Under the pieces are notes generated by a model. The model was given only the letters and a program-made list of their open reading frames with translations, was not told where the DNA came from and did no database searches. A stretch of DNA of 64,000 bases from Denitromonas iodatirespirans (GTDB taxonomy: Bacteria; Pseudomonadota; Gammaproteobacteria; Burkholderiales; Rhodocyclaceae). Positions within the stretch are counted from its first letter, which is position 1, and each line of letters opens with the position of its first letter. The translations under genes were made by a program, and so were the position numbers. Shown one piece after another: positions 8,302-17,228 of the stretch. The stretch spans positions 209,349 through 273,348 of the forward strand of contig NZ_JAEKFT010000002.1 in NCBI RefSeq assembly GCF_018524365.1, given 5' to 3'.

Positions 8302-8880
8302 TCAGGGCGCCAAGGGTTTGGCGACGAGGTGGAACACGACTTCGACCTTGTGCGCGACGATTTCGGCACTCGACCATTCGCCTTCGCCGATGCCGAAATC
8401 GGTACGGTTGAGCGTCAGCGAGCCATCGAAGCTGGCTGCCGACGGGCCCGGCGTGTAGGTCACCGGGAAGCTCACGGCGCGGCGATTGCCTTTGATCGTC
8501 AGTTCGCCGGCGACTTCGTAGCGGTTGGCGCCGAGCGGCTTCACACCGCTGGAGACGAAGCGGGCCACCGGATGCGCGGCGGTGTCGAACCAGGTCTTGG
8601 CCTTGGCTTCGTCATTGCCCTCGGCCGTGCCGGTGTCGATGCCGGAGAGCGGGACTTCGACGGTGGTCGAGGCCGCCTCCGGTTTGGCCGGGTCGAAGCG
8701 CAGCTGGCCCGAGAAGCGCTTGAACTGGCCGTCCAGCGTGACGCCCATCTGGCTGAAGCGGAAGCCGACGGTGCTGGCCGCACTGTCCAGCGTGCCGTAT
8801 TCGACGGCCCAGGCGCCGCCGGCGGTGCCGAAAGCCAGCGCACCGGCGAGGGCCAGGCGGGTGAGGGGGGGACGATGCAT
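8302..8880 (-). CDS. YceI-family periplasmic protein (second copy)
   Basis: A 192-residue secreted protein starting MHRPPLTRLALAG with a signal peptide ending GGAWA. The YceI core is visible as TVGFRFSQMGVTLDGQFKRF, STTVEVPLSGIDTGTAE and LTIKGNRRAVSFPV. The frame extends upstream to 9306, but that extension runs antisense across the cytochrome b gene and is not credible. It is only moderately similar to its downstream paralogue, so the pair is probably an old duplication. Confidence 0.88.
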   Translation of the reverse strand: MHRPPLTRLALAGALAFGTAGGAWAVEYGTLDSAASTVGFRFSQMGVTLDGQFKRFSGQLRFDPAKPEAASTTVEVPLSGIDTGTAEGNDEAKAKTWFDTAAHPVARFVSSGVKPLGANRYEVAGELTIKGNRRAVSFPVTYTPGPSAASFDGSLTLNRTDFGIGEGEWSSAEIVAHKVEVVFHLVAKPLAP

Positions 8881-8906
8881 TGACAGACTCCTTCGGGGAT
8901 ACCGGA

Positions 8907-9446
8907 TCAGGACTTCTGGAACCGCGGCAACATGCGGCTGAGCACGGTGTCGCGGTCGATGAAATGATGTTTGAGTGCTGCGGCCGTGTGCAGAACGACC
9001 AGCGCGAGCAGGGTGTAGTTCAAAAATTCGTGGACTTCCTTGAGCTGATCGCCCAGCGCGGCGTCCTTGGCCAGCAGGTCGGGCAGCGGCAGCACGCCGA
9101 ACCACACGGTCTGGAAGCCCTTGGCCGAACTCATCAGCCAGCCGGACAGCGGAATCGCCAGCATCAGCGCATACAGCAGCCAGTGCGACACGTTGGCCGC
9201 CAGGCGCAGGAGGGTCGGCATGCTGTCGGGCAGGGCCGGGGCGGGGTGGGTCAGGCGCCAGCCGAGGCGCACGAGAATCAACACGAACAGGCTCACACCG
9301 GCCCATTTGTGCCAGGAATACAGCTTGAGCTTGGTCGGCGAGAGGTTCAGTTCGGTCATGTACAGCCCGAGGCTGAAGGCGGCCAGGATGCCCAGGGCGA
9401 TGAGCCAGTGCAGGGCGATGGCGGTCGAGGTGTAGCGTGGATTCAT
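8907..9446 (-). CDS. Cytochrome b561-family protein
   Basis: A 179-residue four-helix membrane protein with haem-ligand histidines in ALHWLIALG, YSWHKWAGV, NVSHWLLY and LVVLHTAAALKHHF. This is the bacterial b561 (CybB/YceJ) pattern, moving electrons between quinol and periplasmic acceptors. It stands upstream of the two YceI genes with short gaps, which suggests one transcript. Confidence 0.9.
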   Translation of the reverse strand: MNPRYTSTAIALHWLIALGILAAFSLGLYMTELNLSPTKLKLYSWHKWAGVSLFVLILVRLGWRLTHPAPALPDSMPTLLRLAANVSHWLLYALMLAIPLSGWLMSSAKGFQTVWFGVLPLPDLLAKDAALGDQLKEVHEFLNYTLLALVVLHTAAALKHHFIDRDTVLSRMLPRFQKS

Positions 9447-9462
9447 GATGGCTCCGCGAAAG

Positions 9463-10266
9463 TCAGGCCGCCTGCGCGCGCTCGGCGGCGGGGTCGGCGA
9501 AGAGGAAGCTGTCCATGCTCAATGCGCCGTCGGTGATGCCGCCGTCGAGCCGGCGCACCCTGAACCAGTCGCAGCCGGCTGCGCCGAGGGCAAAGAACAA
9601 GGGCAGGAAGTGTTCGTCGGTCGGGTGCGCGCGCACCGCTTCCGGGGCCTGGCGACGGTAGTCGAGCAGGGCGTCGAGGTCGCCCGCCTGGAGGCGATCC
9701 CACACCCAGTCGGCGAACGCGACGACATAGGGCGCGACCTGGCTGTCTCTGCCCCGGTCGCCCAGATTGTGGGTGAGGCTGCCCGAGCCGATCAGCAGCA
9801 CACCGGTCTCGCGCAGCGGTGCCAGCGCCTGGCCCAGTTCCAGCAAGGCCAGGGGCGAGGGGGCCGAGGGCTGCGAGACCTGGATCACCGGCACGTCGGC
9901 GGCCGGATAGAGATGCATCAACGGCACCCAGGCGCCATGGTCGCGGGCGCGGGCCTCGTTCACCTGCGCGCTCAAGCCGTGCCGGGCCAGCTCGGTGACC
10001 ACCGTCTCGGCCACGGCGGGGGCGCCCGGTGCCGGGTAGTCGAGCGCATACAGGACGCGCGGAAAGCCACCGAAGTCGTGCATCGTCTCGCCACTGGCGG
10101 CCGTCGACACTTCCAGCGTCGGGCGCATCCAGTGTGGCGACACCACCACCACCGCCCGCGGCCGCGGGAGCGTCTGGCCGAGCCTGGCCAGCGCCGGGCC
10201 GAGCCGGCCGGGTCGCAGCGCGAAAAACGGCGAGCCGTGCGAGATGAACAGGGTGGGCAGGGACAT
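9463..10266 (-). CDS. DODA-type class III extradiol ring-cleavage dioxygenase family protein
   Basis: A 267-residue protein of the YgiD/DODA group. It begins LFISHGSPFFAL and holds conserved histidines in VVVSPHWMRP, RARDHGAWVPLMHLYP and SGSLTHNLGD, the pattern for one non-haem metal site. Relatives act on catechol-type rings such as DOPA; the native bacterial substrate is unknown. It is divergent from a LysR regulator with a palindromic intergenic region, a typical regulator-target arrangement. Confidence 0.87.
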   Translation of the reverse strand: MSLPTLFISHGSPFFALRPGRLGPALARLGQTLPRPRAVVVVSPHWMRPTLEVSTAASGETMHDFGGFPRVLYALDYPAPGAPAVAETVVTELARHGLSAQVNEARARDHGAWVPLMHLYPAADVPVIQVSQPSAPSPLALLELGQALAPLRETGVLLIGSGSLTHNLGDRGRDSQVAPYVVAFADWVWDRLQAGDLDALLDYRRQAPEAVRAHPTDEHFLPLFFALGAAGCDWFRVRRLDGGITDGALSMDSFLFADPAAERAQAA

Positions 10267-10317
10267 ACAACACTCCAGAGGCGCCGTGCTTGGGACGACG
10301 GTGATGGGTTCATAGTA

Positions 10318-10340
10318 TTTATCTTGTTGGTTCAGATAAA
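10318..10340. promoter_or_regulatory. Palindromic operator between the dioxygenase and the LysR gene
   Basis: TTTATCT and AGATAAA are exact inverse complements separated by nine bases. A second dyad, ATTGTC-N11-GACAAT, lies at 10359-10381. Both sit in the 121-base divergent intergenic region and are candidates for the LysR protein's site. Confidence 0.55.
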
Positions 10341-10387
10341 CCGCGCTTCGCTTGATTGATTGTCAATGACTGAAAGACAATGTGCCC

Positions 10388-11320
10388 ATGGATCGATTCC
10401 GTGAAATGAGTTGCTTCGTCGCCGTGGTCGAAGCCGGCAGCTTTGTCGCTGCGGCTGAACAGTTGCGCCTGTCGAAAGCCGCGGTGTCGCGCAGCGTGAT
10501 CGACCTCGAAGCCCGCCTCGGCGCGCGCCTGCTCCAGCGCACCACGCGCCGCCTGTCGATCACCGAGGCCGGTCGCGCCTATTACGGGCGCTGCAAGCAG
10601 ATCCTCGACGAGCTCGAAGAGGCCGAGAGCGCGGTGGGCGAAGTCACCGGCCACCCGGTCGGTGCGCTGCGCATCAATGCGCCGCTGTCCTTCGGCGTGC
10701 TGCACCTGGCGCCGCTGTGGGGGCCGTTCATGGCGCGCTATCCGGATGTGTCGCTGGAGGTGGATCTGGCCGACCGCCTCATCGACGTGGTCGAGGAGGG
10801 CTACGACGCGGTGATCCGCATCAGCCGCATGCAGGATTCCACCTTGGTGTACCGGCGCCTGGCGGCGACGCGTGTCATCGCCACCGCCACCCCCGAGTAT
10901 CTGGTGAGGCACGGCACGCCGCGGCAGGTGGCCGAATTGGCCGAGCATTCGGTGATCGCCTATAGCTACTCGTCGGTCGGCGACACCTGGCGCTTCGAGA
11001 CCCCCGACGGCCCGCAGGAGGTGCAGACCCGGCCGCGCATGCGCACCAACAACGGCGACACCTGTCGGGCGGTGGCGCTGGCGCACCAGGGCATCGTGCT
11101 GCAGCCCGACTTCCTGGTCGGCGACGACCTGGCCGCGGGGCGTCTGGTCGAGGTGCTGCCCGACTGCCGCCTGCCCGAGATCGGCGTCTATGTGGTCTAT
11201 CCCTCGCGCCGCCACTTGTCGGTCAAAGTGCGGGTGCTGGTCGATTTCCTGGTCGAGGCCTTCGCCGAGCCGCCCTGGCACCGACCGACCGGAGGCGGCG
11301 TGCCGGCGCAGGGCCGGTGA
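10388..11320 (+). CDS. LysR-family transcriptional regulator
   Basis: A 310-residue regulator with an N-terminal winged HTH (FVAVVEAGSFVAAAEQLRLSKAAVSRS, residues about 8-35; LQRTTRRLSITEAG). The effector domain is of the type 2 periplasmic-binding fold. The ATG at 10388 is preferred over the GTG two codons earlier. It most resembles the large CrgA/DsdC-like branch in which LysR proteins control neighbouring oxidoreductases; the divergent dioxygenase is the probable target. Confidence 0.9.
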   Translation: MDRFREMSCFVAVVEAGSFVAAAEQLRLSKAAVSRSVIDLEARLGARLLQRTTRRLSITEAGRAYYGRCKQILDELEEAESAVGEVTGHPVGALRINAPLSFGVLHLAPLWGPFMARYPDVSLEVDLADRLIDVVEEGYDAVIRISRMQDSTLVYRRLAATRVIATATPEYLVRHGTPRQVAELAEHSVIAYSYSSVGDTWRFETPDGPQEVQTRPRMRTNNGDTCRAVALAHQGIVLQPDFLVGDDLAAGRLVEVLPDCRLPEIGVYVVYPSRRHLSVKVRVLVDFLVEAFAEPPWHRPTGGGVPAQGR

Positions 11321-11352
11321 TAGAATTGGCGCCCCGCACCGCCGCCCCGTCC

Positions 11353-12360
11353 ATGTCCGTGTCGTCGTCACCCGCCGCCCTGCCTCCGCGCCGTCTGGCC
11401 GTCGCGCCCATGCTCGACTGGACCGATCGCTTCTACCGCTATTTCGCGCGGCAGATCTCGCGCCACACCTGGCTGTACACCGAGATGGTGACCACCGGCG
11501 CGCTGATCCATGGCGACGCGGCCCGCTTCCTGCGCTTCGACGACTGCGAACACCCGCTGGCCCTGCAACTGGGCGGCAGCGATCCGGCCGACCTGGCGCG
11601 CTGCGCGCGGCTGGCCACCGAGTGGGGCTACGACGAGATCAACCTGAATGTCGGCTGCCCCTCCGAGCGGGTGCAGTCCGGCGCCTTCGGCGCCTGCCTG
11701 ATGGCCGAGCCGCAACTGGTGGCCGATTGCCTCAAGGCCATGCAGGACGTCACCGACCGCGCCGTTACGGTCAAGCATCGCATCGGCATCGACAGCATCG
11801 CGGACTACGCCTACCTGCGCGACTTCGTCGGCCAGGTGCACGCCGCCAGCGGCTGCACGGTGTTCATCGTGCATGCCCGCAATGCCATTCTCAAAGGCCT
11901 CTCGCCCAAGGAAAACCGCGAGATCCCGCCGCTCAAGTACGACTATGTGCACCAGCTCAAGCGCGATTTCCCGGCGCTGGAGATCCTCATCAACGGCGGT
12001 TTCACCGACTGGGACGCGATTGCCGCGCAGTGGCCGGCGGTGGACGGCGTGATGGTCGGCCGCGAGGCCTATCACAACCCCTGGCTGCTGGCCGAGGCCG
12101 ACGCGCGCGGCTGGGGCGACACCCATGCCCTGCCGACGCGGCGCGAGGTGGTCGAGGCGATGGTCGATTTCGTCGCTGCGCAGATTGCCGAGGGCGTGCC
12201 GCTCAAGACCATGACCCGTCACATTCTCGGCCTCTATCACGGCATGCCCGGCGCGCGTCAGTGGCGGCGCATGCTCTCCGACCCGGCGCTGCTGCGCGCC
12301 AACGACCCGCGCCTGCTGATCGATGCGGCCAAGGCCGTGGAGCTGCGCCGCGCCGCCTGA
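11353..12360 (+). CDS. dusA: tRNA-dihydrouridine(20/20a) synthase DusA
   Basis: A flavoenzyme that reduces uridine 20/20a in the tRNA D-loop. The 335-residue protein opens RLAVAPMLDWTDRFYRYFAR and holds the catalytic cysteine in LNVGCPSERV (about residue 102). The FMN-binding stretches INGGFTD and GVMVGREAYHNPWLL are present. The ATG at 11353 gives the usual length; a GTG 36 bases earlier overlaps the LysR stop. Confidence 0.93.
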   Translation: MSVSSSPAALPPRRLAVAPMLDWTDRFYRYFARQISRHTWLYTEMVTTGALIHGDAARFLRFDDCEHPLALQLGGSDPADLARCARLATEWGYDEINLNVGCPSERVQSGAFGACLMAEPQLVADCLKAMQDVTDRAVTVKHRIGIDSIADYAYLRDFVGQVHAASGCTVFIVHARNAILKGLSPKENREIPPLKYDYVHQLKRDFPALEILINGGFTDWDAIAAQWPAVDGVMVGREAYHNPWLLAEADARGWGDTHALPTRREVVEAMVDFVAAQIAEGVPLKTMTRHILGLYHGMPGARQWRRMLSDPALLRANDPRLLIDAAKAVELRRAA

Positions 12361-12416
12361 ACGGCAGCGCTGCGGCATATTCCAATCGCATCGTTGGCCC
12401 GCTACACTCGGGCCCC

Positions 12417-13922
12417 ATGTCACTCGCCCTCGTTCATACCCGTGCCCTCGATGGCATGGACGCCCCGCCGGTCGTCGTCGAAGTCCATCTCGCCAACGGT
12501 CTGCCGGCCTTCAACCTGGTCGGCCTGCCCGACACCGAAGTGCGCGAAGCGCGCGAGCGGGTACGCGCCGCGCTGCAGACCGGCAACTTCGAATTTCCGC
12601 AGCGGCGCATCACCGTCAACCTCGCCCCGGCCGACCTGCCCAAGGAAGGCGGTCGTTTCGACCTGCCGATCGCCGTCGGCATCCTCGCCGCCTCGGGCCA
12701 ACTCAAGGCCGAGGTGCTGGCCGGCTATGAGTTTGCCGGCGAGCTGTCGCTGTCCGGCGAACTGCGGCCGATCCGCGGGGCGCTGGCCATGGCGCTGCAG
12801 ACCCGCGCCGCCGGCCGCTGCCTGATCCTGCCGGCCGCCAATGCCCAGGAGGCGGCCCGCGTGCGCGATGCGCAGATCCGGCCGGCCGACAGCCTGCTCG
12901 CCGTCTGCGCCCACCTCAACGGCCAGGCCTTGCTGCCCGACACGGTGGCCGCCCCGACCCCGACCGAGCGGGCACCGCTGCCCGATCTGGCCGACGTCAA
13001 AGGCCAGCACGAGGCGCGCCGCGCCCTGGAAGTGGCCGCCGCCGGCAACCACTCGCTGCTGATGTTCGGCCCGCCGGGCACCGGCAAATCGATGCTGGCC
13101 CAGCGTCTGGCCGGCATCCTGCCGCCACTCGAGGAAGCGGCCGCGCTCGAGGCCGCCGCGGTGCAGTCGCTGGCCGGTTGCTTCAACCCGGCCGACTGGG
13201 GGCGCCGCGCCTTCCGCGCGCCGCACCACTCCGCCTCGGCCCCGGCCATCGTCGGTGGCGGAGCGATCCCCGGACCGGGTGAAATCAGCCTGGCCCACCA
13301 CGGCGTGTTGTTCCTCGACGAGCTGCCCGAATTCGACCGCCGCGTGCTCGAAGCGCTGCGCGAGCCGCTCGAAAGCGGTCATGTCGACGTGGCCCGGGCC
13401 CGCCGCCGCGCCCGCTTCCCGGCGCGCTTCCAGCTCGTCGCGGCGATGAATCCGTGCCCCTGCGGCTATCTGGGCGATGCCCGCGGCCGCTGCCGCTGTA
13501 CGCCCGACCAGGTGTCGCGCTACCGCGGCAAGCTCTCCGGCCCCTTGCTCGATCGTATCGACCTAACCCTCGAAGTGGCCGCCCTGAGCGCCGACGCGCT
13601 GCAGACCACCACGCCGGGCGAGGACAGCGCCGCGGTGCGCGGCCGGGTGCAGGCGGCCCGGCAGCGTCAACAGAGCCGACAGGGGCGCGACAATGCTGCC
13701 CTCGATGCGGCCGGGGTGGTGCGCCATTGCCAGCCCGATGCGCGCGGCCGGCAGATGCTGGCGCGCGCGATCGAATCGCTCGGCCTGTCGGCGCGCAGCC
13801 ATGACCGCATCCTGCGCGTGGCGCGCACCGTCGCCGATCTGGCCGGGGCCGAGGGCGTGGCCGCCGCGCATGTGGCCGAGGCCATTCAATACCGCCGCGG
13901 GCTCGGCGGCGCCGCGCGATAA
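12417..13922 (+). CDS. comM: ComM/YifB-family Mg-chelatase-like AAA+ ATPase
   Basis: A 501-residue AAA+ protein: an N-terminal Lon-protease-like fold (ALDGMDAPPVVVEVHLANG), Walker A GPPGTGKS (residues 218-225), Walker B LFLDELPEF, and a C-terminal Mg-chelatase domain with CPCGY. ComM is a hexameric helicase that promotes branch migration during natural transformation. The frame is open far upstream, but the ATG at 12417 gives the family's N-terminus (MSLALVHTRALDG). Confidence 0.93.
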   Translation: MSLALVHTRALDGMDAPPVVVEVHLANGLPAFNLVGLPDTEVREARERVRAALQTGNFEFPQRRITVNLAPADLPKEGGRFDLPIAVGILAASGQLKAEVLAGYEFAGELSLSGELRPIRGALAMALQTRAAGRCLILPAANAQEAARVRDAQIRPADSLLAVCAHLNGQALLPDTVAAPTPTERAPLPDLADVKGQHEARRALEVAAAGNHSLLMFGPPGTGKSMLAQRLAGILPPLEEAAALEAAAVQSLAGCFNPADWGRRAFRAPHHSASAPAIVGGGAIPGPGEISLAHHGVLFLDELPEFDRRVLEALREPLESGHVDVARARRRARFPARFQLVAAMNPCPCGYLGDARGRCRCTPDQVSRYRGKLSGPLLDRIDLTLEVAALSADALQTTTPGEDSAAVRGRVQAARQRQQSRQGRDNAALDAAGVVRHCQPDARGRQMLARAIESLGLSARSHDRILRVARTVADLAGAEGVAAAHVAEAIQYRRGLGGAAR

Positions 13923-13988
13923 CCAGTACACTGGGGCGTTCGCGACCGCGCCGCAGGTGCCGGTCGCCCACTTTTTCAGCGACCCCGC

Positions 13989-15176
13989 ATGCATCCTACG
14001 TACACCCGCCTGGCCATCATCCTGGCATCGCTGGCGGCGATCGGCCCGTTTTCGATCGACACCTACCTGCCGGCCTTCCACGCCATGGAGGCCGATCTGG
14101 GCACCTCGCGCTACGCCGTCCAGCAATCGCTGACGGTGTACATGCTGACCTTCGCCGTGATGGTGCTGTGGCATGGCGCGCTGTCCGACGGCTTTGGCCG
14201 GCGCCGGGTGCTGGTGGTGGCGATGGGTTTGTTCACCCTGGCCTCGGTGGTGTGTGCGCTGGCGCCGAGCATCGAGTGGGTGTGGATCGGGCGGGCCTTG
14301 CAGGGGGTGAGCGGGGGGGCGGGCATGGTGATCGGCCGCGCCATCGTGCGCGACGTGCTCGACGGCCCCGATGCTCAGCGCATGATGTCCCAAGTGGTGA
14401 TGATGTTCGCCCTGGCGCCGGCGGTGGCGCCGGTGATCGGCGGCTGGATCCTGCTGTTCGCCGACTGGCGCGCCATCTTCGCCTTCCTGGCCCTCTACGG
14501 CGGGGTGGTGACCGTGGTCTGCCGCCAGGTGTTGCCCGAGACGCTGCCGCCGGAAAAGCGCCAGCCCCTGCACCCGCTGCCGCTGGCCCGGGCCTACGGC
14601 GCGGTGCTGCGCAAGCCCGCCTTCCTGCTGCTGACCGGTGCGCAAGCGCTCAACTTCAACGGCTTCTTCGTTTATGTGCTGTCGGCGCCCACCTTCCTGG
14701 TCGACCATCTCGGCCGCTCGCCACAAGCCTTTGCCTGGCTGTTCGTGCCGGCCATGGGTGGCTTGCTGGCAGGCTCCTGGCTGTCCGGTCGGGTCGCCGG
14801 GCACTGGTCGCCGCACCGCAGCGTGGCCGTCGGCTATGCGGTGATGGGCGTGGCCGCGCTGGCCAACCTGCTGATCTCGGCCCTCATGGCGCCGGGGCTG
14901 CCGCACTCCGTGGCGCCGCTGGCGCTGTATACCCTGGGCATGTCGCTGACCATGCCGGCCCTGACCCTGATGGCGCTGGAGCTGTTTCCGCTGCGGCGGG
15001 GGCTGGCCTCAAGTTGCCAGAGTTTCATGCAGATGGCGCTCAATGCGGTCACCGCCGCACTGACCGCGCCCTTGCTGTGGGGCAGCGTGCAGACGCTCAG
15101 CCTGGGCATGGCGGCCTATCTCTCGCTGGGCGCCCTGGCCGCCGCCGCCGTGCTGCGGGGGGCGGCGGCGCACTGA
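13989..15176 (+). CDS. Bcr/CflA-family multidrug efflux MFS transporter
   Basis: A 395-residue, twelve-helix drug:proton antiporter. It begins with the family signature GPFSIDTYLPAFHAM. HGALSDGFGRRRVLVV is the MFS loop 2-3 motif, and GRALQGVSGGAGMVIGRAIVRD is the Bcr/CflA helix 4-5 signature. The substrate cannot be read from sequence. It stands alone between comM and an Lrp-type regulator. Confidence 0.9.
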   Translation: MHPTYTRLAIILASLAAIGPFSIDTYLPAFHAMEADLGTSRYAVQQSLTVYMLTFAVMVLWHGALSDGFGRRRVLVVAMGLFTLASVVCALAPSIEWVWIGRALQGVSGGAGMVIGRAIVRDVLDGPDAQRMMSQVVMMFALAPAVAPVIGGWILLFADWRAIFAFLALYGGVVTVVCRQVLPETLPPEKRQPLHPLPLARAYGAVLRKPAFLLLTGAQALNFNGFFVYVLSAPTFLVDHLGRSPQAFAWLFVPAMGGLLAGSWLSGRVAGHWSPHRSVAVGYAVMGVAALANLLISALMAPGLPHSVAPLALYTLGMSLTMPALTLMALELFPLRRGLASSCQSFMQMALNAVTAALTAPLLWGSVQTLSLGMAAYLSLGALAAAAVLRGAAAH

Positions 15177-15313
15177 GCCCGGCCCGGCGGAGACAGCGAT
15201 GCACCGCATTCCCTTGTGGCCGCGCTTCGCCTAGAATCGGGAAAAATTTTCTCGCACAGCCTGTGTGAAGAAATGTCTTTCCAATTTTATGGCCAAGCCA
15301 CACCGATGCTCGC

Positions 15314-15772
15314 ATGAAGATCGATCGTATCCAGCGCCAGATTCTTGCCGAACTGCAGAAGAACTCCCGCATCAGCAACCAGGAGCTGGCTGACCGGGTC
15401 GGCCTGTCCGTGTCGCCGTGCTGGCGCCGGGTGCGCGAGCTGGAAGAGGGCGGCCTGATTCGCTCGTATGTCGCCCTGCTCGATCGCAAGAAGCTCGGCC
15501 TCGACGCCTGCCTGTGGTGCCAGGTGCGGCTCAAGAAACACAGCGCGGCGATCGCCGAGCAGTTCGAGGCCATGGTGTCCGGTCGGCCGGAGGTGGTCGA
15601 GTGCTACGAGCTGACCGGCGAGAGCGACTACCTGATGAAGGTCTATCTGCCCGACATGGACGCCTACACCGCCTTCATGCACAGCTTTCTGCTCAAGATG
15701 CAGGATGTCGACGTGGTGCGCACCAGCGTCACGCTGCGCGAAATCAAGAACGAGACCGCGCTGCCGCTGTGA
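15314..15772 (+). CDS. Lrp/AsnC-family transcriptional regulator
   Basis: A 152-residue regulator: an N-terminal HTH (KIDRIQRQILAELQKNSRISNQELADRVGLSVSPCW, residues 2-40) and a C-terminal RAM ligand-binding domain (GESDYLMKVYLPDMDAYTAFM). The family responds to amino acids. The 5' region 15240-15300 is AT-rich with TTTTC/GAAAA stretches suited to autoregulation. The target is unknown. Confidence 0.92.
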   Translation: MKIDRIQRQILAELQKNSRISNQELADRVGLSVSPCWRRVRELEEGGLIRSYVALLDRKKLGLDACLWCQVRLKKHSAAIAEQFEAMVSGRPEVVECYELTGESDYLMKVYLPDMDAYTAFMHSFLLKMQDVDVVRTSVTLREIKNETALPL

Positions 15773-15795
15773 GCGCGGCCGCGCCGGACGAAAAA

Positions 15796-15822
15796 AACGC
15801 CCCGTCGTGACGGGGCGTTCTT
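15796..15822. terminator. Bidirectional terminator between the Lrp gene and cytochrome c
   Basis: AACGCCCCG pairs with CGGGGCGTT around a short loop. There is a run of A on the left for the minus-strand gene and a short T-rich tract on the right. Confidence 0.75.
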
Positions 15823-15836
15823 GCGACAGACCGGGC

Positions 15837-16265
15837 TTACTGGCCGTCGACCGGCGGTTCGGTGAAGCTGGCGCCGGCCTGGTTGGCCAGGTAGGCCACC
15901 GAACGGGCCAGTTCCTTGTCGGTCAGATCGCTGGCGCCGCCCTTGGCCGGCATGTTGCCGATGCCATTGGCGGCAGATGTCACCAGCGCGTCGAAGCCCT
16001 TGGCGATACGCGGTGCCCAGGCGGCGTTGTCGCCGGTCTTGGGCGCTTCGAGCACGCCGGAGCTGTGGCAGGCGGCACAGACGCTGGTGTAGATCTGCTC
16101 GCCGGTGCGGCTGCCCGGCGCCACCTTGGCCACTTCGAGCTCGACGCGGGCGACGGGCTGGGTCAGCGTGGCGGACAACTCGCCGTCGATGCTTTTCTGA
16201 TCACCACAGCCGGCCAGCGGCAGGGCAAGGACGGCAAGAAGGCTCAGGAGGCGCGTTTGGGTCAT
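15837..16265 (-). CDS. Cytochrome c5-like lipoprotein
   Basis: A 142-residue exported protein with a lipobox (LPLAGC, cysteine near residue 20) and one haem site CAACH (about residue 65). GNMPAKGGASDLTDKELARSVAYL holds the likely axial methionine. This is the cytochrome c5/class I monohaem type and would be anchored to the periplasmic face of a membrane as an electron carrier. Its partner oxidase is not in the window. Confidence 0.9.
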   Translation of the reverse strand: MTQTRLLSLLAVLALPLAGCGDQKSIDGELSATLTQPVARVELEVAKVAPGSRTGEQIYTSVCAACHSSGVLEAPKTGDNAAWAPRIAKGFDALVTSAANGIGNMPAKGGASDLTDKELARSVAYLANQAGASFTEPPVDGQ

Positions 16266-16386
16266 GCTCTTTTCCTCTGTGCGGGTGCAACAATCATAAA
16301 GCCGCGATTATAGCGGCGGCGGGCGCCGTTTGGAAAACACAGCCGTGGACGCGCCCGGTAAAAACCGCTATTCTCACGCCCTCTGC

Positions 16387-16462
16387 GCGCCTGTAGCTCA
16401 GTGGATAGAGTACTGGCCTCCGAAGCCAGGGGCCGCTGGTTCGATTCCAGCCAGGCGCGCCA
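16387..16462 (+). tRNA. tRNA-Arg (anticodon CCG)
   Basis: A 76-nt cloverleaf. The acceptor stem GCGCCTG pairs with CAGGCGC, and the D-arm reads GCTCAGTGGATAGAGT. The anticodon stem CTGGC/GCCAG encloses CTCCGAA, giving CCG. The T-arm is GCTGG-TTCGATT-CCAGC. A genomic CCA is encoded at 16460-16462. Confidence 0.95.
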
Positions 16463-16505
16463 CGCCCCATCGATCGGTTTCAGGGGTCATGCAAGTCAGG
16501 TGACC

Positions 16506-17147
16506 ATGCTCGATTACCGCATCATCCCCGTCACACCGTTTGCCCAGAACTGTTCCCTGCTGTGGTGTTCCGACACCCGCCAGGCGGCCGTGGTCGACCC
16601 CGGCGGCGACATTCCGCGCATCCAGGCAGCCATTGCCGAGGCCGATGTGGCAGTGGACAAGATCCTGCTGACCCATGGCCATATCGATCATGCCGGCGCC
16701 ACCGCCGAGCTTGCGCGCCTGCTCGGCGTGCCGGTCATCGGCCCGCAGCGCGAAGAGCGTTTCTGGCTCGACGCGCTGACGCAGCAGAGCAAGATGTTCG
16801 GCTTCCCGCCGGTCGAAGCCTTCGAGCCGGACCGCTGGCTCGAAGAGGGCGACACGGTCGAGGTCGGGCTGAGCCGGCTGCAGGTCATTCACACGCCGGG
16901 GCATACGCCGGGCCATGTGGTGTTCTTCGATCCCGAGTCGCGCCTGGCCGTGGTCGGCGACGTGCTGTTCGCCGGCTCGATCGGCCGCACCGATTTTCCG
17001 CGCGGCGACCATGCCACGCTGGTCGGCGCCATCCGCAACAAGCTGTGGCCGCTCGGCGACGATGTCACCTTCATCCCCGGCCATGGCCCGCAATCCACCT
17101 TTGGCGTCGAGCGCGCGACCAACCCTTATGTGGGTGACGGTTGCTGA
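16506..17147 (+). CDS. Glyoxalase-II-like metallo-beta-lactamase-fold hydrolase (YcbL type)
   Basis: A 213-residue enzyme with the metal motif THGHIDHAG (about residue 58). Further ligands are histidines in HTPGHTPGH, the aspartate in VVGDVLF and the histidine in IPGHGPQS. The short length and FAGSIGRTDFPRGDH match the YcbL type II glyoxalase group, which cleaves thioesters such as S-lactoylglutathione. It lies 43 bases after tRNA-Arg. Confidence 0.88.
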   Translation: MLDYRIIPVTPFAQNCSLLWCSDTRQAAVVDPGGDIPRIQAAIAEADVAVDKILLTHGHIDHAGATAELARLLGVPVIGPQREERFWLDALTQQSKMFGFPPVEAFEPDRWLEEGDTVEVGLSRLQVIHTPGHTPGHVVFFDPESRLAVVGDVLFAGSIGRTDFPRGDHATLVGAIRNKLWPLGDDVTFIPGHGPQSTFGVERATNPYVGDGC

Positions 17148-17228
17148 ATGCGTCACCGGCGGCCGGGAGAATTTGCGGTAGCATGTCCGGCCACTACTGA
17201 TCGAGCGTGATTGAGCGAGGATACTGTC

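Noticed and set aside
8881..9306. Upstream extension of the second YceI gene
   Set aside because: It runs across the cytochrome b561 gene in another frame of the same strand and lacks a signal peptide; the ATG at 8880 gives one.
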